Below are positions 1 through 6,732 of a DNA stretch of 9,315 nucleotides, in pieces. Source of the DNA: JAVBKP01 sp031553975 (GTDB lineage: Bacteria; Bacillota; Clostridia; Peptostreptococcales; Anaerovoracaceae); NCBI GenBank assembly GCA_031553975.1, contig JAVBKP010000034.1:1-9315 (forward strand), in the 5' to 3' direction. The position numbers were made by a program, and so were the translations under genes. The notes beneath the pieces were generated by a model, which saw only the letters and a list, made by a program, of their open reading frames with translations, did no database searches and had not been told where the DNA came from. Each line of letters starts with the position of its first letter. The first letter of the stretch is position 1.

Positions 1-598
1 ATTGATCAAAAAATGGTGAGTCAATAAACAAGACCACTACGCCTATAACCTCACCATCATCTGCCCTAATGGCATGGCTCATTTCGATTTCTTGGGTTTC
101 GCTAATCCCATATTCCTTTTGGTCGCTTATGTATGTTTCATTGGGGTTTTTCATTGCCTGGCTAAAAAATTCTAATTGGCTGATATTGACCAACTTGTCC
201 TGTCCCGTAGTCCTCACCCCACGGGCTAAGATTCTGCCACTGGCATCTACGATCAAAGCATCGTCATAGAATTCATTGGTAGTCATAAGGCGCTGAAGGT
301 GGTTTTCAACCTGCTCTACATCAGGATTACCCTCAATGAGTGGCTTGCCTTGATTTTCTAAAATAAGCTCTATGAATCCCTTTGCTTCTGCAAAACTTTC
401 TATATAGATCATCTGCATTTCAATTATTTTGCTCAGTGACACACCATTTGAGTAAGTGAGCTTTTCCAAGGATTCTTTTTTTGTATTGGTAACATTTGCG
501 GACGAAAATGTAGTATAAATCATACTGTTGGCCAATACTGGCACTGTAGCAAACGCGATTATTGCAATTAATAATTTTCTTCTAAAACTTTTTTCCAT
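1..598 (-). CDS. Membrane receptor with extracellular Cache-type sensor domain (partial, C-terminus outside window)
   Basis: The reading frame is open from the ATG at 596-598 to the left edge, giving the first 199 residues. A basic start (MEKSFRRK) precedes one membrane segment at about residues 8-27. A helical stretch follows at about 35-80, then an alpha/beta region from about 105 to 195 with the look of a dCache sensor: a strand near 'DDALIVDASGRILARG' (112-127), then 'EFFSQAMKNP' (143-152), and 'MSHAIRADDGEVIGVVVLFID' across 173-193. This layout is that of methyl-accepting chemotaxis proteins, sensor kinases or GGDEF/EAL receptors. The output domain lies outside the window, so the class cannot be decided. 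The start is supported by GGAG (minus strand, about 605-608), six bases upstream. It is divergent from the HDOD gene at 852. Ligand unknown. Confidence 0.8.
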   Translation of the reverse strand, partial: MEKSFRRKLLIAIIAFATVPVLANSMIYTTFSSANVTNTKKESLEKLTYSNGVSLSKIIEMQMIYIESFAEAKGFIELILENQGKPLIEGNPDVEQVENHLQRLMTTNEFYDDALIVDASGRILARGVRTTGQDKLVNISQLEFFSQAMKNPNETYISDQKEYGISETQEIEMSHAIRADDGEVIGVVVLFIDSPFFDQ

Positions 599-657
599 CT
601 TATTCTCCGTATATTTCCTTTAATCCATTGTGAATGCACACTGTCTTACAATACCAC

Positions 658-663
658 ATTATA
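658..663 (-). promoter_or_regulatory. Possible -10 box of the Cache receptor gene
   Basis: The minus strand reads TATAAT here, a consensus sigma-A -10 element about 60 bases before the receptor start codon. A 17-bp spacer would put the -35 at 681-686, where the minus strand reads CTTTTG, a poor match. That site lies in the left arm of the hairpin at 682-722. The promoter may therefore be weak, activator dependent, or affected by that structure. Confidence 0.4.
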
Positions 664-673
664 ACTGATAAAT

Positions 674-757
674 CAAATTACAAAAGCCATAAAAGCTTTG
701 ACAACAAGCTTTTATGGCTTTTAACGAAACACATTATTTTTGTGCTTTTGTAATTTG
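674..757. repeat. Outer 14-bp inverted repeat overlapping the hairpin
   Basis: CAAATTACAAAAGC at 674-687 is exactly complementary to GCTTTTGTAATTTG at 744-757. The left copy shares bases 682-687 with the left arm of the 17-bp hairpin, so the two pairings exclude each other in a single-stranded RNA or DNA. The 84-bp span also resembles a very small element with terminal inverted repeats, but I see no target-site duplication beside it and no other copy in the window. Confidence 0.6.
682..722. repeat. Perfect 17-bp inverted repeat (hairpin, possibly a bidirectional terminator)
   Basis: The left arm at 682-698 (AAAAGCCATAAAAGCTT) is exactly complementary to the right arm at 706-722, separated by a 7-base loop (TGACAAC). 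The outer ends give a run of four T on either strand, so the structure resembles an intrinsic terminator able to work in both directions. However, it sits between two divergent genes where no transcript obviously needs ending. Other options are an operator-like site or the terminator of an unannotated small RNA. Confidence 0.75.
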
Positions 758-791
758 TTCAAAATTATCATATATCTGCCCGAATCAAGTA

Positions 792-820
792 TTGCCCATT
801 GGGATAAAAATATGTATACT
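792..820 (+). promoter_or_regulatory. Sigma-A-type promoter of the EAL-like/HDOD gene
   Basis: A -35 box TTGCCC at 792-797 and a -10 box TATACT at 815-820 are separated by exactly 17 bases. Transcription should start near 827. That gives a leader of about 25 bases, just enough for the strong AGAGGAGGT ribosome binding site at 836-844. The competing inverted repeats at 674-757 are then upstream of this transcript rather than in its leader. Confidence 0.65.
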
Positions 821-851
821 TAAATTAAACAAAATAGAGGAGGTACATTAT

Positions 852-2084
852 ATGAAGATGCTACTTGTTCCAACGCCGTTATTTAATACCAATATGGGCG
901 TAGATTATTACTATTTCCAGTATCAGAAGGATGGGAATGCGCTTCTTACAATGCCTATACAGGCGTATGATGGCACACCACACCCACCTCTACTAGATGT
1001 GATTAACAAGGTAGGACTAGATGCCTTGACTACGGGCAAGCCCTTATTTGTTCCTATTTCACACCTGTCCCTATTGGCTGATCTTGAAAACCAGTGCAAG
1101 GTACCAGCAGAAAAAATCATTTTCGTTCTTGGTAGCCAGACCCCCGCTAAGAGCACTTTTATCGCCCACATTGCAAGGTTAAAAAATCAAGGTTATAGGT
1201 TTGCTGCTGATAGTAAAGTGAATCTGCAAAAGCAATTTGATATTGTCAGATTCTGTGACTTTGTATTCATGGACGCAAAATCACCAGCCCTAAAAACCAT
1301 TTGGGCTTTTCTTAGTGTGAACCATTTGGATTTAACTGTGATCCCCGCAGGTATCTCCTCCAATAAAGAATTTGAAACAGCCAAAAAGAATGGGTTTTCT
1401 CTCTTTGATGGACCGTTTTATAGGCTTCCTATGTCTAAGGGACAAAACAAAGTATCTCCAATGAAAATCAACTATATCAACCTTCTCAACATCGCCCGGA
1501 ATGAAGATTTTGATATTGAGAAAGTATCAGGTACCGTACAACGTGACCCTGCTCTATCAATTTCACTGTTAAAAATGGTAAACTCTTTAGGTCTGCGTGA
1601 CAAAGTCCAGTCTATCGAATTTGCTACAGCCCTAATCGGTCAAAAAGAACTCAGAAAATGGATCAGTGCCGTAGTGTCTGAGATGTTGGCCGCAGATAAA
1701 CCAAATGAAATCACCAAAATGTCTCTGATCCGTGCCCAATTTGCTGAAAATATGTCCATAAAAATTGGTCTTGCCGGGAAATCTCAGTCATTCTTTTTGA
1801 TGGGACTTTTCTCAGCACTGGATATAATCCTAGACATGGATATGGAACATGCTCTAAATGTGGTTCAAGTGGCAGATGAAATCAGAGATGCATTGTTATA
1901 TCAAAAAGGAGATCTATACCCTGTACTCGAATTAATTCTTCTTTATGAGAAAGCAGACTGGATCAACACCTCAAGATCACTGATCATAGAGGAGATTTCC
2001 TCCCCTGATGTATTTGACGCCTATATGGATGCGTTGCAGTGGTACAACAAGCTTAACGCAACATTAACTGAGAATGGATTGTAA
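852..2084 (+). CDS. Signalling protein with degenerate EAL-like and HDOD domains
   Basis: This 410-residue protein has the two-part build of the YuxH-like EAL/HDOD family. Residues about 1-195 resemble an EAL fold. The opening 'PTPLFNTNMGVDYYYFQ' (7-23) lines up with the family pattern 'QPIFDRN..VYGYELLFR', and 'GFSLFDGPFYRLP' (181-193) with the usual 'FQGYFFSKP'. The glutamate of the EAL motif and the following arginine are absent, so cyclic-di-GMP hydrolysis is unlikely. Residues about 205-390 look like an HDOD domain, with 'INYINLLNIAR' and 'VQRDPALSISLLKMVNS' (229-245). HDOD domains lack the catalytic HD residues and usually act in signalling scaffolds; the role here is inferred. The start at 852 is chosen because AGAGGAGGT at 836-844 sits seven bases before it. 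An in-frame ATG at 714 lies upstream of the promoter and inside a hairpin. The 3' end overlaps ecfT by 64 bp. Confidence 0.85.
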   Translation: MKMLLVPTPLFNTNMGVDYYYFQYQKDGNALLTMPIQAYDGTPHPPLLDVINKVGLDALTTGKPLFVPISHLSLLADLENQCKVPAEKIIFVLGSQTPAKSTFIAHIARLKNQGYRFAADSKVNLQKQFDIVRFCDFVFMDAKSPALKTIWAFLSVNHLDLTVIPAGISSNKEFETAKKNGFSLFDGPFYRLPMSKGQNKVSPMKINYINLLNIARNEDFDIEKVSGTVQRDPALSISLLKMVNSLGLRDKVQSIEFATALIGQKELRKWISAVVSEMLAADKPNEITKMSLIRAQFAENMSIKIGLAGKSQSFFLMGLFSALDIILDMDMEHALNVVQVADEIRDALLYQKGDLYPVLELILLYEKADWINTSRSLIIEEISSPDVFDAYMDALQWYNKLNATLTENGL

Positions 2085-2890
2085 AACCGTCCGTTCATTG
2101 TCAAATCAAATATGGCAATGGCCACCAGTGTAATAACAACAAGAATGGCAATGGCATCAGACACTGCAAATGGCTTGGTGCTATACCATGTTCTCTTTTT
2201 GTCTTTGCCAAACCGCCTAAGTTCCATGGCATTGCTGACTACTTCTATGCGGTTCAGACTCGAAAATATCAGTGGAATGACAATAGCCAGCGCATTTTTT
2301 ATGCGTTTGAAGAATTTTTCCTTGCGAGAAATATCAATCCCCCTAGCTTGTTGGGCCAGCGATATGTTGTGATAATCATCTTGAATATCTGGAATATACC
2401 TTAGTGCCAATGCCACAGAATAGGCTATGCTATAATTAACACCAACACGATTCAAACTAGAGGCAAATTCACTTGGGTTGGTAGTGATAACAAACAGCAA
2501 CGCGATAGGCAATATGACAAAGTATTTTAATGTGATGTTAAAGTGATAAAACAACTGCTCTATGGTCACTGTGTAGGGTCCAACTAAATGGAATAAATCA
2601 TGTCTAGTGCCGTATATTTCAACCCCCTCCAGTGGTGAGAACAAAAATATGGCAATGTTATTTAGTACCATAAAAGACAAAATAAGTATAAGTATAAACG
2701 CTATTTCTTTTATTTTAATTCGCGATACCTTTAGTATCAACAAACTGGCTATCAACATGCCAAGGAGCAATCTGGTATCATAGGTAATCATGCCCGCCAC
2801 TGACCAAAGCAAAAAGCAAATAAGCTTTGTGGTTCCTGAAAGTCTATGTATTATCGTATCTTTTTTGATATAGGAAAGTATTCTAGCCAT
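2021..2890 (-). CDS. ecfT: ECF transporter transmembrane coupling component EcfT
   Basis: This 289-residue membrane protein links the ATPase to the substrate-binding S component of an energy-coupling factor importer. Hydrophobic segments lie at about residues 22-36, 39-54, 62-84, 118-136, 200-212 and 243-263. The cytoplasmic coupling region carries the family's first motif as 'AQQARGID' (179-186, Ala-Arg-Gly at 182-184) and the second as 'AMELRRFGKDKKRT' (221-234), where RRFG replaces the more usual ARG. The chosen ATG at 2888-2890 overlaps the ATPase stop codon by 8 bases (ATGGCTAG), with GGGGAAAG just upstream. An in-frame ATG at 2927-2929 would extend it 13 residues into the ATPase gene and is less likely. 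The last ~16 residues, after 'NGRFYNPF', lie wholly within the opposing HDOD gene and may be a recent tail extension. Confidence 0.9.
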   Translation of the reverse strand: MARILSYIKKDTIIHRLSGTTKLICFLLWSVAGMITYDTRLLLGMLIASLLILKVSRIKIKEIAFILILILSFMVLNNIAIFLFSPLEGVEIYGTRHDLFHLVGPYTVTIEQLFYHFNITLKYFVILPIALLFVITTNPSEFASSLNRVGVNYSIAYSVALALRYIPDIQDDYHNISLAQQARGIDISRKEKFFKRIKNALAIVIPLIFSSLNRIEVVSNAMELRRFGKDKKRTWYSTKPFAVSDAIAILVVITLVAIAIFDLTMNGRFYNPFSVNVALSLLYHCNASI

Positions 2891-4580
2891 GTAACTTTCC
2901 CCTTTCATAATCAATAAATCTTTGTGCAAAAGCGGCCGGCTCTATCCCTGCCTTTTGGGCTAAATGATAAAGTGAGGTTTCTTTTAGACTTGCTCTTTCA
3001 ATGATTTGTGGATTGGTCAGCACCTCTGCTGGACTTCCGTCAAATATCTTTTGCCCACCGCTAAGAACCACCGAGCGCGTGGTATATTCTAACATGAGGT
3101 GCATATCGTGAGTAATCATGATGATTGTAATCCCTTGCCCGTTCAATGTCTTTAAGAACTCCATAATCTCTGTATAGTGTCTATAGTCTTGCCCTGCTGT
3201 AGGTTCATCTAAGATGATTATTTTAGGATCTAAGACTAGAATAGAGGCAATGGTCACCCGACGCTTTTGCCCGAAGCTAAGTGCGGCTATAGGCCAATTT
3301 CTGAACTCATAGAGTCCACAGATCTTTAGTGTCTGCTCCACCTTTTCTTTTATATTCTTCTCGCCCCGTATGACCAGTCCCAACGCCACTTCGTCAAATA
3401 TCATATGTTTTGATATCATCTGATTGGGATTTTGCATTACGATTCCAATATTCTCCGCACGCTCTTTGATGGTGGAATTCGTTATATCTTTTCCGTCAAA
3501 GTAAATTTTCCCTTTATTTGGTTTTACGAACCCACAAATCACTTTGGATATTGTGGTCTTCCCTGCCCCATTTGTCCCCACCAAGCTGACCATTTCGCCT
3601 TTTTTTATGCTAAAACTGATGTCCTTTAATATCTGATGATCTTTTCTATATCCAAAGTCAATGTTCTGTACCTCTAGCACTACCCCTAAATCTGGTCTAT
3701 GCTTTTGCGCCTCAGTGGCCGCAAACCAGTCTTTCACCTTGGCAAAGTCTGCCTTGAGCTTCATTAAGTCCTCAGGGCAATCACTGGCTGAAAAGTTAAC
3801 ACCTGCATATCTAAGGGCTGTAAGATATAGTGGTTCCCTTATTCCCTTTTGTGACAGTATGCCCTCTGCCAAAATTTCATTTGGTGTACCGTCTTTGACG
3901 ATACGCCCTTGGTCCATAATAATGATCCTATCCACTGGCGCATGAAGTACATCTTCCAGCCTATGCTCGATGATTATCACTGTGGTTCCTGATTGTTTTT
4001 GGAGTTTGTCTATGTATTCCATGGTACGTTTGCCTGTGGCTGGGTCTAAATTAGCCAAAGGCTCGTCAAAAATCATAATATCAACCTGGTCAATAATCAC
4101 ACCGCCCATGGCCACTCTTTGCTTTTGTCCACCACTAAGCTCTTGGGGGGCTAACCCAAGATGATTCTTAATATCCACCAGCTCAGCTACTTCTGCCACT
4201 CGCTCTTTCATTTCATCAAGAGGGACACAGTCGTTCTCTAAGGCAAATGCCATATCTTCTGCCACAGTGAGTCCAATGAACTGTCCATCTGAATCTTGCA
4301 GCACTGTACCTATCATCTTTGATAGTTTTGACACGCTTAAATCACGGGTTTCCGTGCCTAGCACTTTGAGACTGCCAGTGATTTCCCCTTCGTACGCAAA
4401 AGGAGCCAGTCCGTTAAGGCAATGCCCAATGGTGCTTTTCCCAGAGCCTGATGGTCCTGCGATTAGCACCTTTTCGCCTTTGTAGATTGTTAAATTAATA
4501 TCATACAGTGTCTTATCCGCTTGGCTTTTGTAATGAAAGCCAAAGTTGGAAAATTCTATAACAGGTTCTTTCAATGCCAT
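2883..4580 (-). CDS. ECF transporter double ATPase (two fused ABC ATP-binding domains)
   Basis: This 565-residue cytoplasmic protein contains two ABC ATPase domains in one chain, so it can power an ECF importer alone in place of separate EcfA1 and EcfA2. Domain 1 (about 6-245) has Walker A GPSGSGKST (42-50), Q-loop Q95, signature LSGGQ (148-152), Walker B IMIFDEP (168-174) and switch H206. Domain 2 (about 300-535) has Walker A GTNGAGKTT (335-343), Q-loop Q383, signature LSFGQ (434-438, one change from LSGGQ), Walker B IIILDEP (454-460) and switch H491. All catalytic residues are present. The length fits YkoD-like fused ECF ATPases. AAAGGAG directly abuts the ATG at 4578-4580, leaving no spacing. 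A TTG two codons later (4572-4574) would have a six-base spacing and may be the real start. It lies downstream of a predicted terminator and overlaps ecfT by 8 bases. Confidence 0.93.
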   Translation of the reverse strand: MALKEPVIEFSNFGFHYKSQADKTLYDINLTIYKGEKVLIAGPSGSGKSTIGHCLNGLAPFAYEGEITGSLKVLGTETRDLSVSKLSKMIGTVLQDSDGQFIGLTVAEDMAFALENDCVPLDEMKERVAEVAELVDIKNHLGLAPQELSGGQKQRVAMGGVIIDQVDIMIFDEPLANLDPATGKRTMEYIDKLQKQSGTTVIIIEHRLEDVLHAPVDRIIIMDQGRIVKDGTPNEILAEGILSQKGIREPLYLTALRYAGVNFSASDCPEDLMKLKADFAKVKDWFAATEAQKHRPDLGVVLEVQNIDFGYRKDHQILKDISFSIKKGEMVSLVGTNGAGKTTISKVICGFVKPNKGKIYFDGKDITNSTIKERAENIGIVMQNPNQMISKHMIFDEVALGLVIRGEKNIKEKVEQTLKICGLYEFRNWPIAALSFGQKRRVTIASILVLDPKIIILDEPTAGQDYRHYTEIMEFLKTLNGQGITIIMITHDMHLMLEYTTRSVVLSGGQKIFDGSPAEVLTNPQIIERASLKETSLYHLAQKAGIEPAAFAQRFIDYERGKLHG

Positions 4581-4595
4581 CTCCTTTATTTGAAC

Positions 4596-4625
4596 AAAAA
4601 AGGGAGAAAACTTTCATTCTCTCCC
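4596..4625 (-). terminator. Intrinsic terminator or attenuator between the S-component and ATPase genes
   Basis: On the minus strand GGGAGAGAA (4625-4617) pairs with TTTTCTCCC (4610-4602) around a six-base loop TGAAAG. The nine-pair stem has one G-T wobble and is followed at once by six T (4601-4596). This is a textbook intrinsic terminator shape. It begins 16 bases after the S-component stop codon and ends 15 bases before the ATPase start. Partial readthrough would lower ATPase and EcfT output relative to the S component. No separate promoter fits in the remaining gap. Confidence 0.8.
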
Positions 4626-4641
4626 CCTTATAGTTCACGTA

Positions 4642-5187
4642 TTAGTCTTCTTTGCTTAAGCTTCCACGTTTTGTCTTCGTTGCAGCGTATGCAACTAATA
4701 AAAGTGTTCCAATCACACCTGTTACAATAATATTAGACGTTGCTGCCACGGCACCTTGTGCATATAGCTTTTCGATAGGCTCATGGTAGATGAGAATATC
4801 AAGTGACGGTGCAATTCCAATCCATGCAATAACGTGAGCTAAAATTTGGAATACGTTGAAAAGCAAAATTTGCTTTGCACCAAACACACCTTCATTGATG
4901 TTGATTCTCTTGGCCGCCATTCCGACGATTAGCCCTACCACGCCAGAGCTGATAATCCAGCTCCACCAAGGCATACCCCAGCTGATATCATTTAACGTAT
5001 GTCCAATAATACCTATCAACATGCCTGCCACTGGTCCAAAGATGACAGCCATCATGGCTAGAAATGGATACGCCGTTGTAATTGAAGTGTTAGGAATAGG
5101 TGATGGAATAGATGCAAAACGGAATAGTATAAAGAATACCGCTGCTCCAATCCCTATTGCCACTGTTGTTCTAACAGAAAATTTCAT
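4642..5187 (-). CDS. ECF transporter S component, UPF0397-like
   Basis: This 181-residue integral membrane protein is the likely substrate-binding subunit of the ECF importer encoded by the next two genes. Hydrophobic segments lie at about residues 8-25, 38-50, 52-64, 74-91, 107-126 and 151-169. Family-like stretches include 'VAIGIGAAVFFILFRFASIP' (9-28), 'PNTSITTAYPFLAMMAVIFG' (32-51) and 'IGHTLNDISWGMPWWSWII' (61-79). From memory these match the UPF0397 family, grouped with riboflavin-type ECF S components, but the substrate of UPF0397 members is not established and is left open. The start at 5185-5187 is chosen because GGAGG (5194-5198, minus strand) lies six bases upstream; a longer frame to 5244 would begin upstream of the promoter's transcription start. 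No riboswitch is visible in the short leader to reveal the substrate. Confidence 0.85.
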   Translation of the reverse strand: MKFSVRTTVAIGIGAAVFFILFRFASIPSPIPNTSITTAYPFLAMMAVIFGPVAGMLIGIIGHTLNDISWGMPWWSWIISSGVVGLIVGMAAKRININEGVFGAKQILLFNVFQILAHVIAWIGIAPSLDILIYHEPIEKLYAQGAVAATSNIIVTGVIGTLLLVAYAATKTKRGSLSKED

Positions 5188-5222
5188 AAAATACCTCCAA
5201 AATATAAAATAATTACCGATAC

Positions 5223-5251
5223 AGTATATCTTATTTATTATCACAAATCAA
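5223..5251 (-). promoter_or_regulatory. Sigma-A-type promoter of the ECF transporter cluster
   Basis: On the minus strand TTGATT (5251-5246) and TATACT (5228-5223) are separated by 17 bases. Transcription should start near 5216, giving a leader of about 28 bases to the S-component start codon. The rest of the 183-base gap (5188-5370) holds two weak hairpins without T runs and no gene. An imperfect dyad (CACAAA at 5242-5247, TTTGTG at 5267-5272) touches the -35 box and could be an operator, with low confidence. Confidence 0.65.
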
Positions 5252-5370
5252 CATTTTGTAGCATATTTTGTGTAACATATTTGTACTGACCTTCATATAC
5301 TAGCGGTGAATACATCGAAGGCAAAGCCTTTACTGATTTCTCACTTAGAGAATCCAACCATTATATTAGA

Positions 5371-6732
5371 TTACTTAACCAATTCAAGGGATAGTGCATT
5401 ATCATCTACGCCATTGTCAAAGGCAATGGACTTAATATAGTTCCCAAGGAAGCCTTCTTGCTCCATGATGAGCCTGTAGGCTTCTTTACTTGTCACTTGG
5501 TCTTCAAGCAAATCCTCTCCCGCAAAGTATCTACGATTCAGATCTTTCACTAAATCAAACATTTCTTCTCTTTGTTTTTCTGTGGCGCTTCCCGCTGGTA
5601 TCATCCGCTCCATATTGCTCATGGTATCATCAAAATATTGGCTGGTATACGCGTCATAATCCAACAAATTCCCATCTGTGATTCCATTTTTCTTAGCCCA
5701 TTTGGATACATCTAGCTTTTCTGTGCGATAGTCTAGTGTTCCATCTTTGTATGTGATCACCCCAAATTTGTGTGGAGAAATCGCTAGAGACATCGAGACC
5801 ACATCGTATACGCCCTCTTGCTGTTCTATGTTTTGGATGTGTATATGTCCACTAAAGTTCAGGTTGCTTCCATATTTTTTCATCAAAGCAAACATTTTGT
5901 CTTGGTTCTCTATGGTAAAACCTTGACTCATATATGGGTTATGGACAAATAAATTCTGATGGGTTACCGTAATCAAAGGTCTGCCTGCCATCTGTGCCTC
6001 AGCCATGGACTGTTCCATCCACTGAAGCGTATCCTCTTTGAGCATCCCCCCAGTCTCTGGGTACCCTAGGGATTTGTTCTTGTCATATTTGTTGGAGTCT
6101 ATCATCAATACCCATGGATTCATCTCAGAGTTAACCACATAGTTAAGCATCTTGCTTTCGCCAAAATTTGCTAAAGATAGTCCAAATTTGTCATATATCT
6201 CAGCAAATTTCTCAGGGTTAACATAATCCGTCATTAGTTGGTCTTCTCCACTAAAGGCACGGGCATATACATTGTTAATATCATGGTTTCCAGGTATTAC
6301 GTAGACTTTTGTTACTTTTTCATCAATGGTGCCAAGTTTTTTAGCCAAATCCTCATGGCTATACAGCTCTCCATTGACAGTCAAGTCTCCGCTGATAATC
6401 AGCATATCCGGCTTGTCTTCTCTCACCCTGTCTACAAAAGCATCTATGAGTTGATCAATATAACGTCCCTCTTTGCCATCACGCATTTTGACAAAAATAT
6501 CATAGGCCTCCCCTGTTGTACCAAGTCTAGGAGATAGATAATGTATATCAGAGGCAATATATATTGTGGTTTCCTCCTTGGATACAGGTATATTCTTGCC
6601 GCCCAAATTATCATCAGGCTCCCCTGCATTGCTCAGGTTGGCACAACCACTCAGCATTAGCATAAGCATCAATATGAGCACGCTACACCCCTGTCTAGTT
6701 GATGTCTTGCCCCTAAATTTTCTCGTTCTCAT
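5371..6732 (-). CDS. Secreted calcineurin-like metallophosphoesterase lipoprotein
   Basis: This 453-residue protein has a basic start, a hydrophobic core and the lipobox LSGC with Cys30, so it should be lipid-anchored outside the membrane. The metal-binding motifs of the calcineurin-like superfamily are all present in order: D62-x-H64 (SDIHY), GD115-116 (ISGDLT), GNHD 148-151, H258 (TVTHQN) and GHIH 295-298. The remaining ~130 residues are mostly helical. Length, anchoring and the C-terminal helical region recall Listeria Lmo2642-type cyclic-nucleotide phosphodiesterases; this is an inference from memory and the substrate is unproven. The ATG at 6730-6732 overlaps the MATE stop as TAATG, suggesting translational coupling. 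An in-frame GTG at 6751-6753 would add seven residues inside the MATE gene. Neither start has a strong ribosome binding site, which favours coupling. Confidence 0.88.
   Translation of the reverse strand: MRTRKFRGKTSTRQGCSVLILMLMLMLSGCANLSNAGEPDDNLGGKNIPVSKEETTIYIASDIHYLSPRLGTTGEAYDIFVKMRDGKEGRYIDQLIDAFVDRVREDKPDMLIISGDLTVNGELYSHEDLAKKLGTIDEKVTKVYVIPGNHDINNVYARAFSGEDQLMTDYVNPEKFAEIYDKFGLSLANFGESKMLNYVVNSEMNPWVLMIDSNKYDKNKSLGYPETGGMLKEDTLQWMEQSMAEAQMAGRPLITVTHQNLFVHNPYMSQGFTIENQDKMFALMKKYGSNLNFSGHIHIQNIEQQEGVYDVVSMSLAISPHKFGVITYKDGTLDYRTEKLDVSKWAKKNGITDGNLLDYDAYTSQYFDDTMSNMERMIPAGSATEKQREEMFDLVKDLNRRYFAGEDLLEDQVTSKEAYRLIMEQEGFLGNYIKSIAFDNGVDDNALSLELVK

Noticed and set aside
629..640. TGTG-N4-CACA dyad in the receptor leader, reminiscent of a CRP/FNR half-site pair
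   Set aside because: It is only four bases per arm, lies downstream of the predicted receptor -10 box, and the spacing does not match the usual CRP/FNR consensus.
714..851. An in-frame upstream ATG that would add 46 residues to the EAL-like/HDOD protein
   Set aside because: The ATG lies inside the right arm of the hairpin and upstream of the promoter at 792-820, has no ribosome binding site, and the added residues do not resemble the family; the strong AGAGGAGGT points to 852.
1990..2006. Short GAGGA/TCCTC hairpin near the ecfT 3' end as a possible terminator
   Set aside because: The stem is only five pairs and no T run follows on either strand.
4856..5212. Plus-strand open frame of 118 codons opposite the S-component gene
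   Set aside because: It mirrors the S-component coding sequence, has no convincing ribosome binding site, and its composition is that of an antisense shadow.
5188..5370. Possible riboswitch or terminator in the gap between the phosphoesterase and S-component genes
   Set aside because: Only small hairpins are present (for example AAGGC/GCCTT at 5318-5330) with no T run, and the predicted leader is too short (~28 bases) for a known riboswitch class.
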